Below, piece after piece: positions 1 through 4,526 of a stretch of 5,422 nt of DNA. The translations under genes were made by a program, and so were the position numbers. Origin of the DNA: Prolixibacteraceae bacterium (GTDB lineage Bacteria > Bacteroidota > Bacteroidia > Bacteroidales > Prolixibacteraceae); assembly GCA_014380255.1 (NCBI GenBank), contig JACMKG010000196.1, positions 1 to 5,422 of the forward strand, in the 5' to 3' direction. Below the pieces are notes generated by a model. The model ran no database searches. It was given only the letters and a program-made list of their open reading frames with translations, and was not told where the DNA came from. Position 1 is the stretch's first letter. Each line of letters opens with the position of its first letter.

Positions 1-231
1 ATTCCGGCTGCTGTGTACATCGGATTGTTTGAGCTGGGCATTACCTATATTTTATGGATGAAGGCCATGCAATTGAGCGAAAACAATGCCAAAACGGGCA
101 ATCTGACCTTCCTGTCACCTTTCCTGTCGCTTATCTTCATTCATTTTATTCTGGGTGAAACCATCTACGTGACCACTTTCATCGGGCTGGCCTTTATCAT
201 TTCAGGCATCTGGTTTCAGCAAAAGCATTAA
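1..231 (+). CDS. EamA/DMT-family membrane transporter, C-terminal fragment
   Basis: This is the 3' end of a gene that enters from the left edge; frame 1 is open from the first base, so the in-frame GTG at 13 is an internal codon and not a start. The 76 visible residues are very hydrophobic and form the last two to three membrane helices. The stretch ITYILWMKAMQLSE, then a loop with NAKTGNLTFLSPFLSLIF, a helix ending in HFILGE, and a final helix before the polar tail WFQQKH, match the end of the second EamA repeat of drug/metabolite transporters (ten-helix inner-membrane permeases). The conserved LSPFLSLIFIHFILGE region is the best evidence. The substrate cannot be told from the C-terminus, and members range from amino-acid exporters to nucleotide-sugar carriers. 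The gene ends 168 bp before ruvC, so co-transcription is uncertain. Confidence 0.82.
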   Translation: MPAAVYIGLFELGITYILWMKAMQLSENNAKTGNLTFLSPFLSLIFIHFILGETIYVTTFIGLAFIISGIWFQQKH

Positions 232-235
232 ATTG

Positions 236-243
236 TAAATTTG
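236..243 (+). promoter_or_regulatory. Candidate Bacteroidota -7 box upstream of ruvC
   Basis: TAAATTTG matches the Bacteroidota -7 consensus TAnnTTTG exactly. It lies just after the transporter stop and about 157 bp before ruvC. No good -33 TTTG is found at the expected distance; only TTTC at 214-217 is near. If used, the leader would carry the inverted repeat at 258-357. A second match, TAGTTTTG at 322-329, also lacks a -33 partner. In an AT-rich gap chance matches are likely. Confidence 0.25.
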
Positions 244-257
244 AATAACAAAAAGGG

Positions 258-357
258 CTGCTAGGGGCTAGCGGCTGGCAAGAAATGCTTCGATCACAGG
301 CAATAGATGATGATAGCTGCATAGTTTTGCCAGTTGCCAGAAACCAATAGCTAGCAA
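258..357. repeat. Imperfect 24-bp inverted repeat upstream of ruvC
   Basis: The arm at 258-281 starts CTGCTAG and ends CTGGCAA. The opposite arm at 334-357, read on the minus strand, starts TTGCTAG and ends CTGGCAA, with the same 24-bp length and a divergent middle. The 52 bp between them include a tandem pair of TTGCCAG (327-333 and 334-340). Fold-back could form a hairpin closed at both ends of each arm. The layout resembles dispersed intergenic repeats or the footprint of a small mobile repeat, but only one copy is in view, so family membership is not proven. Confidence 0.5.
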
Positions 358-399
358 CTTGAATTAATTAAAAATTAAACAATACAGTATACATTATTC

Positions 400-954
400 A
401 TGGAAAAAAGACCCATTAAAATATTAGGCATTGATCCCGGCACCAACGTGATGGGTTACGGATTGATTGAGGTGGTTGATAATAAGCCGCGTATTTTGAA
501 GGTAGGGGTAATCAAAACCACCGGTACGGTTGACCATTACGAGAAGCTAAGGAACATTTTTGACCGCACTGTTTTGATGCTGGATGAATTGCAGCCCGAT
601 GAACTGGCTATCGAATCTCCCTTTTTCGGTAAGGACATCCAGGCGATGCTTAAGCTGGGTCGGGCACAGGGCATAGTGATGGGTCTAGCCCTAAGCCGTA
701 ATATTCCTGTCGCCGAATATGCCCCTTTGAAAGTCAAGCAGGCCATTACCGGTATGGGGCGTGCAGCCAAAGAACAGGTGGCTTTTTTTCTTAAAAACAT
801 GTTCAGTTTAAATGAACTGCCCAAGGAACTGGATGCCACCGATGCCGTGGCCGTGGCTGTTTGTCATTATTTGCAGATGCGTAACCCGGTGACCAAGTCA
901 GGGATCAAAAGCTGGGGTGACTTTGTGAAAAAGAACCCTGGGAGGGTAAAGTGA
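400..954 (+). CDS. ruvC: Crossover junction endodeoxyribonuclease RuvC
   Basis: RuvC is the Holliday-junction resolvase: a dimer that makes two symmetric, Mg-dependent nicks in the four-way junctions moved by RuvAB during recombinational repair. The 184-residue product has the normal family length. The RNase H-like core begins ILGIDPGTNVMGYG, giving the first catalytic Asp (D12). The second acidic residue is E72 in LAIESPFFGK, and the last two are D145 and D148 in LDATDAVAVAVCH. These match the D, E, D, D set of E. coli RuvC (D7, E66, D138, D141). KLGRAQG (85-91) and the YAPLKVKQAITGMGRAAKEQV stretch around 107-127 are also conserved. The ATG at 400 fits the family N-terminus and has no clear Shine-Dalgarno sequence, as is usual in Bacteroidota. 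No ruvA or ruvB is adjacent. All catalytic residues are present, so it should be active. Confidence 0.97.
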   Translation: MEKRPIKILGIDPGTNVMGYGLIEVVDNKPRILKVGVIKTTGTVDHYEKLRNIFDRTVLMLDELQPDELAIESPFFGKDIQAMLKLGRAQGIVMGLALSRNIPVAEYAPLKVKQAITGMGRAAKEQVAFFLKNMFSLNELPKELDATDAVAVAVCHYLQMRNPVTKSGIKSWGDFVKKNPGRVK

Positions 955-976
955 TGATAGTATTTGGTGAATTTAT

Positions 977-984
977 TACATTTG
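977..984 (+). promoter_or_regulatory. Candidate -7 box, distal promoter of the toxin-antitoxin operon
   Basis: TACATTTG matches TAnnTTTG exactly and is followed by CAATAAA, a common look for Bacteroidota promoters. It lies 23 bp after the ruvC stop and 117 bp before the antitoxin ATG. No -33 TTTG is found at the usual distance upstream, so the call is tentative. Confidence 0.3.
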
Positions 985-1064
985 CAATAAAGAGTTGAAA
1001 CACAGGAATATTTTCAAGGCTAATCACTATTGTTTGTTCCATGAAATAGGCCATAAAATTGTAG

Positions 1065-1072
1065 TATCTTTA
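1065..1072 (+). promoter_or_regulatory. Candidate -7 box, proximal promoter of the toxin-antitoxin operon
   Basis: TATCTTTA matches TAnnTTTG in all but the last base and lies 29 bp before the antitoxin ATG, giving a short leader. The same variant, TATCTTTA, occurs on the minus strand at 3559-3566 upstream of the 2912-3496 gene. The nearest upstream TTTG (1033-1036) is 28 bp away, longer than the usual spacing of about 19-21. Confidence 0.3.
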
Positions 1073-1100
1073 TTGCACCAACAGATTAATACTTTTCAAA

Positions 1101-1274
1101 ATGAAAAAAGCTACTGTAATGGAAGCATTGAAAGAAATGCCCCAGGATTTCGAGCTGGAAAAATTACTCGAGAAACTTGTCTTCATGGAAAAGGTAGAAA
1201 ATGGACTTTTGCAATTAGATGAGCAAAATACAATACCTCATGATGAAGTCATTAAATTAACCAAAGGATGGTGA
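1101..1274 (+). CDS. Antitoxin of a ParE/RelE-type toxin-antitoxin module (57 aa)
   Basis: This short frame begins MKKATVMEALKEMP and ends HDEVIKLTKGW. The first half (about residues 7-36) is predicted helical, with the amphipathic charged run FELEKLLEKLVFMEKVE. The tail (about 37-57) is acidic then basic, with the HDEV...W ending common in small Bacteroidota antitoxins paired with ParE/RelE toxins. The role is inferred from the neighbour: the last 7 bases overlap the toxin start, the classic antitoxin-first arrangement with coupled translation. Antitoxins of this kind bind and block the toxin and often repress their own promoter. No recognisable ribbon-helix-helix or helix-turn-helix motif is seen, so DNA binding is uncertain. 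The ATG at 1101 is the first in frame after an AT-rich, Shine-Dalgarno-free leader. An overlapping frame at 995-1222 is not favoured. Confidence 0.8.
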   Translation: MKKATVMEALKEMPQDFELEKLLEKLVFMEKVENGLLQLDEQNTIPHDEVIKLTKGW

Positions 1275-1555
1275 AAATCATATGGACTTCTTTAGCAGTA
1301 TCTGACCTGAAAATTGTTCACGATTATATTTCCGCAGAATCAAAAGTATATGCTGATCGTATGGTCGAAAAGATAATTGCAAGAGTCTCCATTCTAAACA
1401 ATTTTCCTGAATCAGGAAGGGTCGTACCGGAGTTTGGACAAAAATCAATCAGAGAGCTTTTAGAAGGAAATTACAGGATAGTTTACAGGATTCATCCCAA
1501 TCATATCGGTATCGCCCGTATTCATCACACCGCAAGATTACTTAGAAAATTATAA
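1268..1555 (+). CDS. ParE/RelE-superfamily toxin
   Basis: The 95-residue product is a full-length member of the ParE/RelE toxin fold. Signature positions are W6 near the N-terminus, DLKIVHDYI (13-21), A29 in the second helix, FPESGRVVPEF (46-56), IRELLEGNYRIVYRI (61-75) and the closing strand IARIHHTARLL (82-92). The PESGR-VPE and IREL---YRIVYRI pattern is closer to ParE (gyrase-poisoning) than to mRNA-cutting RelE, but the target cannot be decided from sequence. It overlaps the antitoxin by 7 bp, which implies coupled translation; an alternative GTG start lies one codon on at 1271. The stop at 1553-1555 is at the normal family end, so the toxin itself looks intact. The frame then continues open into a fragment of another toxin (see 1556-1705). 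Confidence 0.9.
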   Translation: MVKIIWTSLAVSDLKIVHDYISAESKVYADRMVEKIIARVSILNNFPESGRVVPEFGQKSIRELLEGNYRIVYRIHPNHIGIARIHHTARLLRKL

Positions 1556-1705
1556 AGCTCAGGCAAATCGGGTGGGGCAAGGGTTATAACACACGTTATT
1601 TTTCAAGAGGATACTGTTTTCCTGCTATCCATTTACGATAAGTCAGAAATGGAGAATCTTACCGACCAGGAAATAGAAGAACTTATTAAACGCATTGACC
1701 TTTAG
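1556..1705 (+). pseudogene. 3' remnant of a HigB2/RelE-like toxin gene
   Basis: Directly after the ParE-like stop, in the same frame, 49 sense codons run to TAG at 1703-1705. They read SSGKSGGARVITHV, then DTVFLLSIYDKSE, then LTDQEIEELIKRI. This is the C-terminal half of HigB2-type RelE toxins: the GK-GG-RV turn, a hydrophobic strand, a YDKSE-type segment and a final helix with a T-DQEI-like start. Complete members are roughly 100 residues or more, so the N-terminal half is missing and there is no start codon in place. No HigA-like antitoxin follows; the next 50 bp are non-coding and then comes the terminator of the opposite operon. The remnant has no internal stop or frameshift, which suggests recent truncation. 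It is unlikely to be expressed except through readthrough. Confidence 0.72.
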
Positions 1706-1760
1706 TGATGAAAACGGTGTTTTGAGGAGTTTTATCTCCTTAAATGATACCATTTAGGGC

Positions 1761-1786
1761 AAAAAAAATCCCGGTATCCCGGGATT
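1761..1786 (-). terminator. Rho-independent terminator of the greA-HIT operon
   Basis: On the minus strand an 8-bp perfect stem (AATCCCGG with CCGGGATT, 4-nt loop) is followed by a run of eight T, two of which can also pair in the stem. It begins 23 bp after the HIT gene stop. The GC-rich core and T tract make this a textbook terminator, and it also separates the operon from the toxin remnant reading towards it. Confidence 0.88.
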
Positions 1787-1809
1787 AATATAGTAGCTGT
1801 TTTTTTTAT

Positions 1810-2208
1810 CTATACCTGACATTCTTTGGCAATAACATCCGTTATCTGGGCCATTTCTTCTTTGGTGAAGCTTAGTTTCTTGTGAAAATTAAGCAGATCG
1901 GCTTCCGATTGCATAGGCACCAGGTGAATATGGGCATGAGGAACCTCCAGCCCCAGGACCATGACCCCTACTTTTTTACAGGGAATGGCTTTTTGTAACC
2001 CCAGGGCTACCTTTTTGGCAAACAGCTGTAACCCGGTATAGGTTTCATCATCCAGGTCAAAGAGGTAATCCACTTCCTTTTTAGGTATTACCAGCGTATG
2101 ACCTTTTGCCACGGGTGAAATATCCAGGAAGGCCAGAAAGTTTTCATCTTCAGCCACCTTCCATGCCGGTATTTCGCCCTTTACAATTTTGGTAAATAAA
2201 CTAGCCAT
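1810..2208 (-). CDS. HIT-family (histidine triad) nucleotide-binding protein
   Basis: HIT proteins are small homodimeric hydrolases or transferases that act on the alpha-phosphate of nucleotide conjugates, such as AMP-lysine, AMP-NH2 or dinucleoside polyphosphates. The 132-residue length is normal. The N-terminus SLFTKIVKGEIPAWKVAEDE and FLDISPVAKGHTLVIPKKE (28-45) are standard for the Hint branch. The catalytic triad is HAHIHLVP, giving H91, H93 and H95. The usual G-x-V-x-H lead-in is here LGLEVPH. A C-terminal extension (about 101-132) is helical. The start lies 9 bp after the greA stop on the same strand, so the two are co-transcribed; greA-HIT pairing recurs in Bacteroidota. The in vivo substrate is unknown for most bacterial members, and I see nothing that narrows it. 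Confidence 0.95.
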   Translation of the reverse strand: MASLFTKIVKGEIPAWKVAEDENFLAFLDISPVAKGHTLVIPKKEVDYLFDLDDETYTGLQLFAKKVALGLQKAIPCKKVGVMVLGLEVPHAHIHLVPMQSEADLLNFHKKLSFTKEEMAQITDVIAKECQV

Positions 2209-2217
2209 AATCGATTA

Positions 2218-2691
2218 TTACATTGCAATGTCAATAATTTCAAACTGTATTTTGCCTGAAGGAACCTGTATCTCCACTACATCACCCACCTTTTTACCCA
2301 TTAACCCTTTGGCAATAGGGGTCTGGATCGATATCTTGCCTAATTTCAGATCTGCTTCCGGTTCTGAAACAATGGTATACTGCATTGTGGCATTGTTATT
2401 ATTGTTACGTATGGTAACTTTATTCAACATCTGAACACTTGAAGTATCTATTTTAGATTCATCAATGATGCGGGCCGAAGCAATTTTCTGGGTCAGTACA
2501 GATATCTTGGCTTCCAGCATTCCCTGGGCATCTTTAGCTGCATCATATTCGGCATTTTCCGAAATATCACCTTTTTCAATGGCTTCTCCAATGGCTTTTG
2601 AAATCGCTGGACGTTCAATTCTTGTCAGGCGATCCAATTCATCTTTCATTTTGCGAAGACCCTCTTCCGTAATATAAGTAACCTTACCCAT
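2218..2691 (-). CDS. greA: Transcription elongation factor GreA
   Basis: GreA enters the secondary channel of RNA polymerase and makes backtracked complexes cut their own RNA 3' end, which restarts stalled transcription. The 157-residue product has family length. Residues 1-75 form the antiparallel coiled coil, starting MGKVTYITEEGLRKMKDEL; its tip carries GDISENAEYDAAKDAQ with the metal-coordinating pair D42 and E45 (E. coli D41, E44). Residues 80-157 are the FKBP-like C-terminal domain, with the family hallmark TPIAKGLMGKKVGD (124-137) and VPSGKIQFEIIDI at the end. A run of five Asn (96-100), encoded by mixed AAC/AAT codons, lies in a probable surface turn of that domain. ATG at 2691 matches the usual start. 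It is first in a two-gene operon with the HIT gene and has a leader with its own terminator-like hairpin. Confidence 0.97.
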   Translation of the reverse strand: MGKVTYITEEGLRKMKDELDRLTRIERPAISKAIGEAIEKGDISENAEYDAAKDAQGMLEAKISVLTQKIASARIIDESKIDTSSVQMLNKVTIRNNNNNATMQYTIVSEPEADLKLGKISIQTPIAKGLMGKKVGDVVEIQVPSGKIQFEIIDIAM

Positions 2692-2725
2692 GGTTTTTCC
2701 CTTTTTATTAAAACTATATTAAAAC

Positions 2726-2754
2726 AAAAAAGAATTCCGGCGATTGCGGAACTC
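2726..2754 (-). terminator. Terminator-like hairpin in the greA leader
   Basis: On the minus strand, GAGTTCCG and CGGAATTC form an 8-bp stem (one G-U pair) around a 7-nt loop (CAATCGC), followed at once by six T and, after one G, four more. It lies 34 bp before the greA ATG and downstream of the candidate greA promoter. It may be a leader terminator or attenuator of greA. Alternatively it could end transcripts of the 2912-3496 gene, whose stop is about 160 bp upstream. Confidence 0.65.
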
Positions 2755-2764
2755 TTTCTAACTA

Positions 2765-2797
2765 CAAATTTAGAAATATTTTTATTCTTTCTACAAA
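2765..2797 (-). promoter_or_regulatory. Candidate greA promoter (-33/-7, Bacteroidota type)
   Basis: Read on the minus strand, TTTG (2797-2794) is followed after 21 bp by TAAATTTG (2772-2765), matching the Bacteroidota layout of TTTG, about 19-21 bp, then TAnnTTTG. The predicted start would be near 2758-2761, only a few bases before the leader hairpin. A second -7-like box, TACCTTTG (2801-2794), overlaps the -33 element and could serve an upstream start near 2788-2790, but it lacks a clear -33 partner. Confidence 0.45.
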
Positions 2798-2911
2798 GGT
2801 ATGTTTTATAATACAATTTAATGAACTGAATTATAAAAAGTTTCGGCTCTGTATAACAGACAAAAGCCATCAAAGCCTTATGCCAAACGATGTATTTTTT
2901 TTCCTCTTTGG

Positions 2912-3496
2912 TTAATATTTTCGTTCCAGAATGGTGGAATAAATGAGGGCTTTGCGTAAGGAGAAATCCTCCAGGTAACCACTTCTTTCCTGTAGCTCAG
3001 CTTCTGCCCGTTCCTGTTCTTCCAGACTGCCTAGTGGCTTGATGATATCTCTTTTAGTCCGGTCGGGCAACGTGCTTTTGAAACGAGTGGGATGGAAAAC
3101 AGTATCTTTTGCGCTCTCCCGGTTGCGATGACGATCGGCATTGGCATAAGCTTCATTCATTTGCCTGATCCTGGCTTCTTTAGCTCTTCGTTCCTGTTCT
3201 TCCTTTTGTCTTTTGGCATATACCTCTTCCTCATCTTCCACATCCATCATTTCAAAATTCAGAAAAGGATTTACTTTCCGGTCTCTCCTGGCTTGAATTT
3301 CCCTAACCCTTCGGGCCTGTTCCTGTTCTTCATCCTCCATATCCGTCATTTCAAAATCCACAAAAGGATCGGTCTTGGAATTGCGTACCGGGAGTTGTTC
3401 TTCCTGATCTTCTGCTCCTGCCTTTTTCTTGCTTTTATTGAAAGCACCAAAAATGGAAAGCAGCACAGCGACGATGAGAAATATATAATCTTCCAT
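2912..3496 (-). CDS. Membrane-anchored, charged, internally duplicated protein of unknown function
   Basis: This is a 194-residue protein that I recognise only as a Bacteroidota type, not by function. Residues 4-19 form one hydrophobic helix (YIFLIVAVLLSIFGAF) followed at once by KSKKK, so an N-in membrane anchor with a cytoplasmic body is likely. The body is extremely charged, with Glu- and Arg-rich runs that may be coiled coil. It contains two diverged copies of a 21-residue unit, 43-63 (DPFVDFEMTDMEDEE...) and 76-96 (NPFLNFEMMDVEDEE...), 33 residues apart. EEQER-type stretches recur at about 99-104 and 159-164. The C-terminus, FSLRKALIYSTILERKY (178-194), resembles a conserved tail on many short anchored Bacteroidota proteins and is probably the functional or interaction part. 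It diverges from the lipoprotein gene, 77 bp apart. A -7-like TATCTTTA (3566-3559, minus) lies in that gap. Confidence 0.82.
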   Translation of the reverse strand: MEDYIFLIVAVLLSIFGAFNKSKKKAGAEDQEEQLPVRNSKTDPFVDFEMTDMEDEEQEQARRVREIQARRDRKVNPFLNFEMMDVEDEEEVYAKRQKEEQERRAKEARIRQMNEAYANADRHRNRESAKDTVFHPTRFKSTLPDRTKRDIIKPLGSLEEQERAEAELQERSGYLEDFSLRKALIYSTILERKY

Positions 3497-3573
3497 TTGT
3501 ATGAGATTTTTTGATGGAATGAAATAAAAATGTTCTTTCCTTTGTTATAATTAAGCATTAAAGATATAAAAAA

Positions 3574-4023
3574 ATGATTCAGCTTATTAAAAAAGGTTTG
3601 ATTACTGTGTTTATTGGTCTATTTATCCTGACAGGAATGAGCAGTTGTGAGGATGATTATGAATCGAGTGTGCCCTATGTACCGGTAAACTATAGTTTTA
3701 ACCCGGCCAATGTCATCGAATTAAACATCCCGGGAGGGGCTTTTTATCTGCCCAACTTGGGCTATGGAGGCGTTTTGGTTTTCCGAAACGTGGCTGACAA
3801 CCCCAATCCTTTTTTAGCTTATGATGCCGCCTGCACCTACGAGATCGCACAAGGGGACAGGCAAGTGGTAATAAGTGAAAGCGGGTTGGCCAAATGTCCT
3901 AAATGCGGCTCCGAGTATATTTTGTTTGAAGGAAGCGGCAGCCCGGTGAAAGGTCCTGCGATAGAACCTTTGAAGCAGTACCGTACCAATTATTCAGGAG
4001 GATTGATCAGCATCCGGAACTAA
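3574..4023 (+). CDS. Lipoprotein with a Rieske-like domain lacking His ligands
   Basis: The 149-residue product has a lipoprotein signal: basic start (KK at 6-7), hydrophobic core (about 8-20) and a lipobox ending MSSC, so C25 is the probable lipidated residue. It should sit in the outer or inner membrane facing the periplasm. The mature part resembles the Rieske fold. LPNLGYGGVLVFR (59-71) looks like the first strands; AYDAACTYE (82-90) sits where box I (C-x-H) would be; AKCPKCGSEYILFEGSG (106-122) sits where box II (C-P-x-H-G-S) would be; GPAIEPLKQYR (127-137) is the usual closing segment. The ligand positions are C87, Y89, C108 and C111, with both histidines replaced; the protein has no His at all. 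A normal [2Fe-2S] Rieske cluster is therefore unlikely; another metal site, a disulfide or a purely structural domain are options. Similar cysteine-only lipoproteins are familiar in Bacteroidota, but their function is unknown to me. Confidence 0.82.
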   Translation: MIQLIKKGLITVFIGLFILTGMSSCEDDYESSVPYVPVNYSFNPANVIELNIPGGAFYLPNLGYGGVLVFRNVADNPNPFLAYDAACTYEIAQGDRQVVISESGLAKCPKCGSEYILFEGSGSPVKGPAIEPLKQYRTNYSGGLISIRN

Positions 4024-4197
4024 CCTGTATGCTGGAATAAAATCCTTGGATTCCCGGTTGTCAAACTACCCGGAATGCTATAAACCCACAAGCAGGGCAC
4101 CAAACTTCTCTTTCAGGTTTATAGGATTATCGTTTATTTTGGTCAATCTATTGAAATACAGCTGGTAACTGTTGCCGGATAGATCCTCCTCTTTTAA

Positions 4198-4211
4198 CTT
4201 CTGCCTTCTGC
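4198..4211. repeat. Tandem 7-bp repeat (CTTCTGC x2)
   Basis: Two exact copies of CTTCTGC lie end to end and a third begins before the sequence turns into a T run. It sits in a pyrimidine-rich tract (4185-4235). Two copies alone could arise by chance, but it lies within a cluster of other short repeats. Confidence 0.4.
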
Positions 4212-4237
4212 CTTTTTTTACTTTCTTCCTCTTCGGT

Positions 4238-4257
4238 GGCCACGCTGTATCGTGGCC
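4238..4257. repeat. Short GC-rich hairpin
   Basis: GGCCACG and CGTGGCC form a perfect 7-bp stem around the loop CTGTAT. Neither strand has a T run directly after the stem, so it is not a standard terminator. It could be part of a REP-like element or chance. Confidence 0.5.
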
Positions 4258-4315
4258 TTACGGGCTTCTGCATGATATTGTATCAGTCTTGTTGCTTAAT
4301 GATCCATCTTTTTTT

Positions 4316-4384
4316 AACCCTCCAAACCATCTAACATTTTTAACTCTTTCAAACCCCTCAAACCTTTTTTCAAACCCTTCCAAC
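4316..4384. repeat. Degenerate tandem tract with a period near 9 bp
   Basis: Eight AAC trinucleotides start at 4316, 4325, 4333, 4342, 4352, 4361, 4373 and 4382, so the steps are 9, 8, 9, 10, 9, 12 and 9 bp. The later units resemble TCAAACCCYT; on the minus strand this reads as repeated GTTTGA-RGG. The minus strand is a GT/A-rich tract. The copies are diverged, so this is an old or loosely constrained array. Confidence 0.6.
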
Positions 4385-4436
4385 AATCATTGTTCCACTG
4401 CTTTACTTTCTTTGGTCTTTCGTCTTATTTTGCCTG

Positions 4437-4526
4437 CTTTAGATACCCATTGGTAACTCATTCGTAACCTTTCTGTATCTGAGGTTACAGAAAGGTTACA
4501 GATGGGTTACTAATGAGTTACAGATG
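4437..4526. repeat. Inverted array of eight 11-bp units (4 + 4)
   Basis: On the plus strand, four 11-bp units lie end to end at 4483-4526: GGTTACAGAAA, GGTTACAGATG, GGTTACTAATG, AGTTACAGATG. On the minus strand, four more run outward from 4480 to 4437: AGATACAGAAA, GGTTACGAATG, AGTTACCAATG, GGTATCTAAAG, the last being weak. Only two bases (GA, 4481-4482) separate the halves. The consensus is about RGTTACNRAWG. The two halves can pair as one long imperfect hairpin; 4464-4477 pairs perfectly with 4486-4499. The 11-bp period is close to one helical turn. It is not CRISPR, since there are no spacers. Confidence 0.85.

Noticed and set aside
13..231. GTG at 13 as a true start of a 72-residue protein
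   Set aside because: The frame is open to the window edge and the sequence is the tail of a ten-helix transporter.
537..839. 100-residue minus-strand frame inside ruvC
   Set aside because: It lies wholly opposite the catalytic core of ruvC and has Ser/Ala-rich antisense composition.
995..1222. 75-residue plus-strand frame upstream of the toxin
   Set aside because: It overlaps the antitoxin in another frame, has no recognisable motif, and does not reach the toxin start. The 57-residue frame at 1101-1274 has the expected overlap and composition.
1716..1752. Imperfect hairpin after the toxin remnant as a plus-strand terminator
   Set aside because: The strong core is only AGGAG/CTCCT and no T run follows.
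3092..3514. 140-residue plus-strand frame with hydrophobic stretches
   Set aside because: It is the antisense of the Glu/Arg-rich 2912-3496 gene; the Phe/Leu-rich sequence is what antisense of Glu/Lys codons gives.
3574..4023. Canonical Rieske [2Fe-2S] protein
   Set aside because: Both His ligands are missing (Y89 and C111 stand in their places), so only a Rieske-like fold is claimed.
4051..4077. Hairpin after the lipoprotein gene as its terminator
   Set aside because: ATTCCCGG pairs with CCCGGAAT only with an internal mismatch, and no T run follows, so it is too weak to call.
4172..4456. 94-residue plus-strand frame with SNPSN-like repeats
   Set aside because: The apparent protein repeats are translations of the 9-bp-period DNA tract, and the frame has no family features.
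4437..4526. CRISPR array
   Set aside because: The units are 11 bp, contiguous and inverted about a centre. There are no unique spacers and no cas genes.
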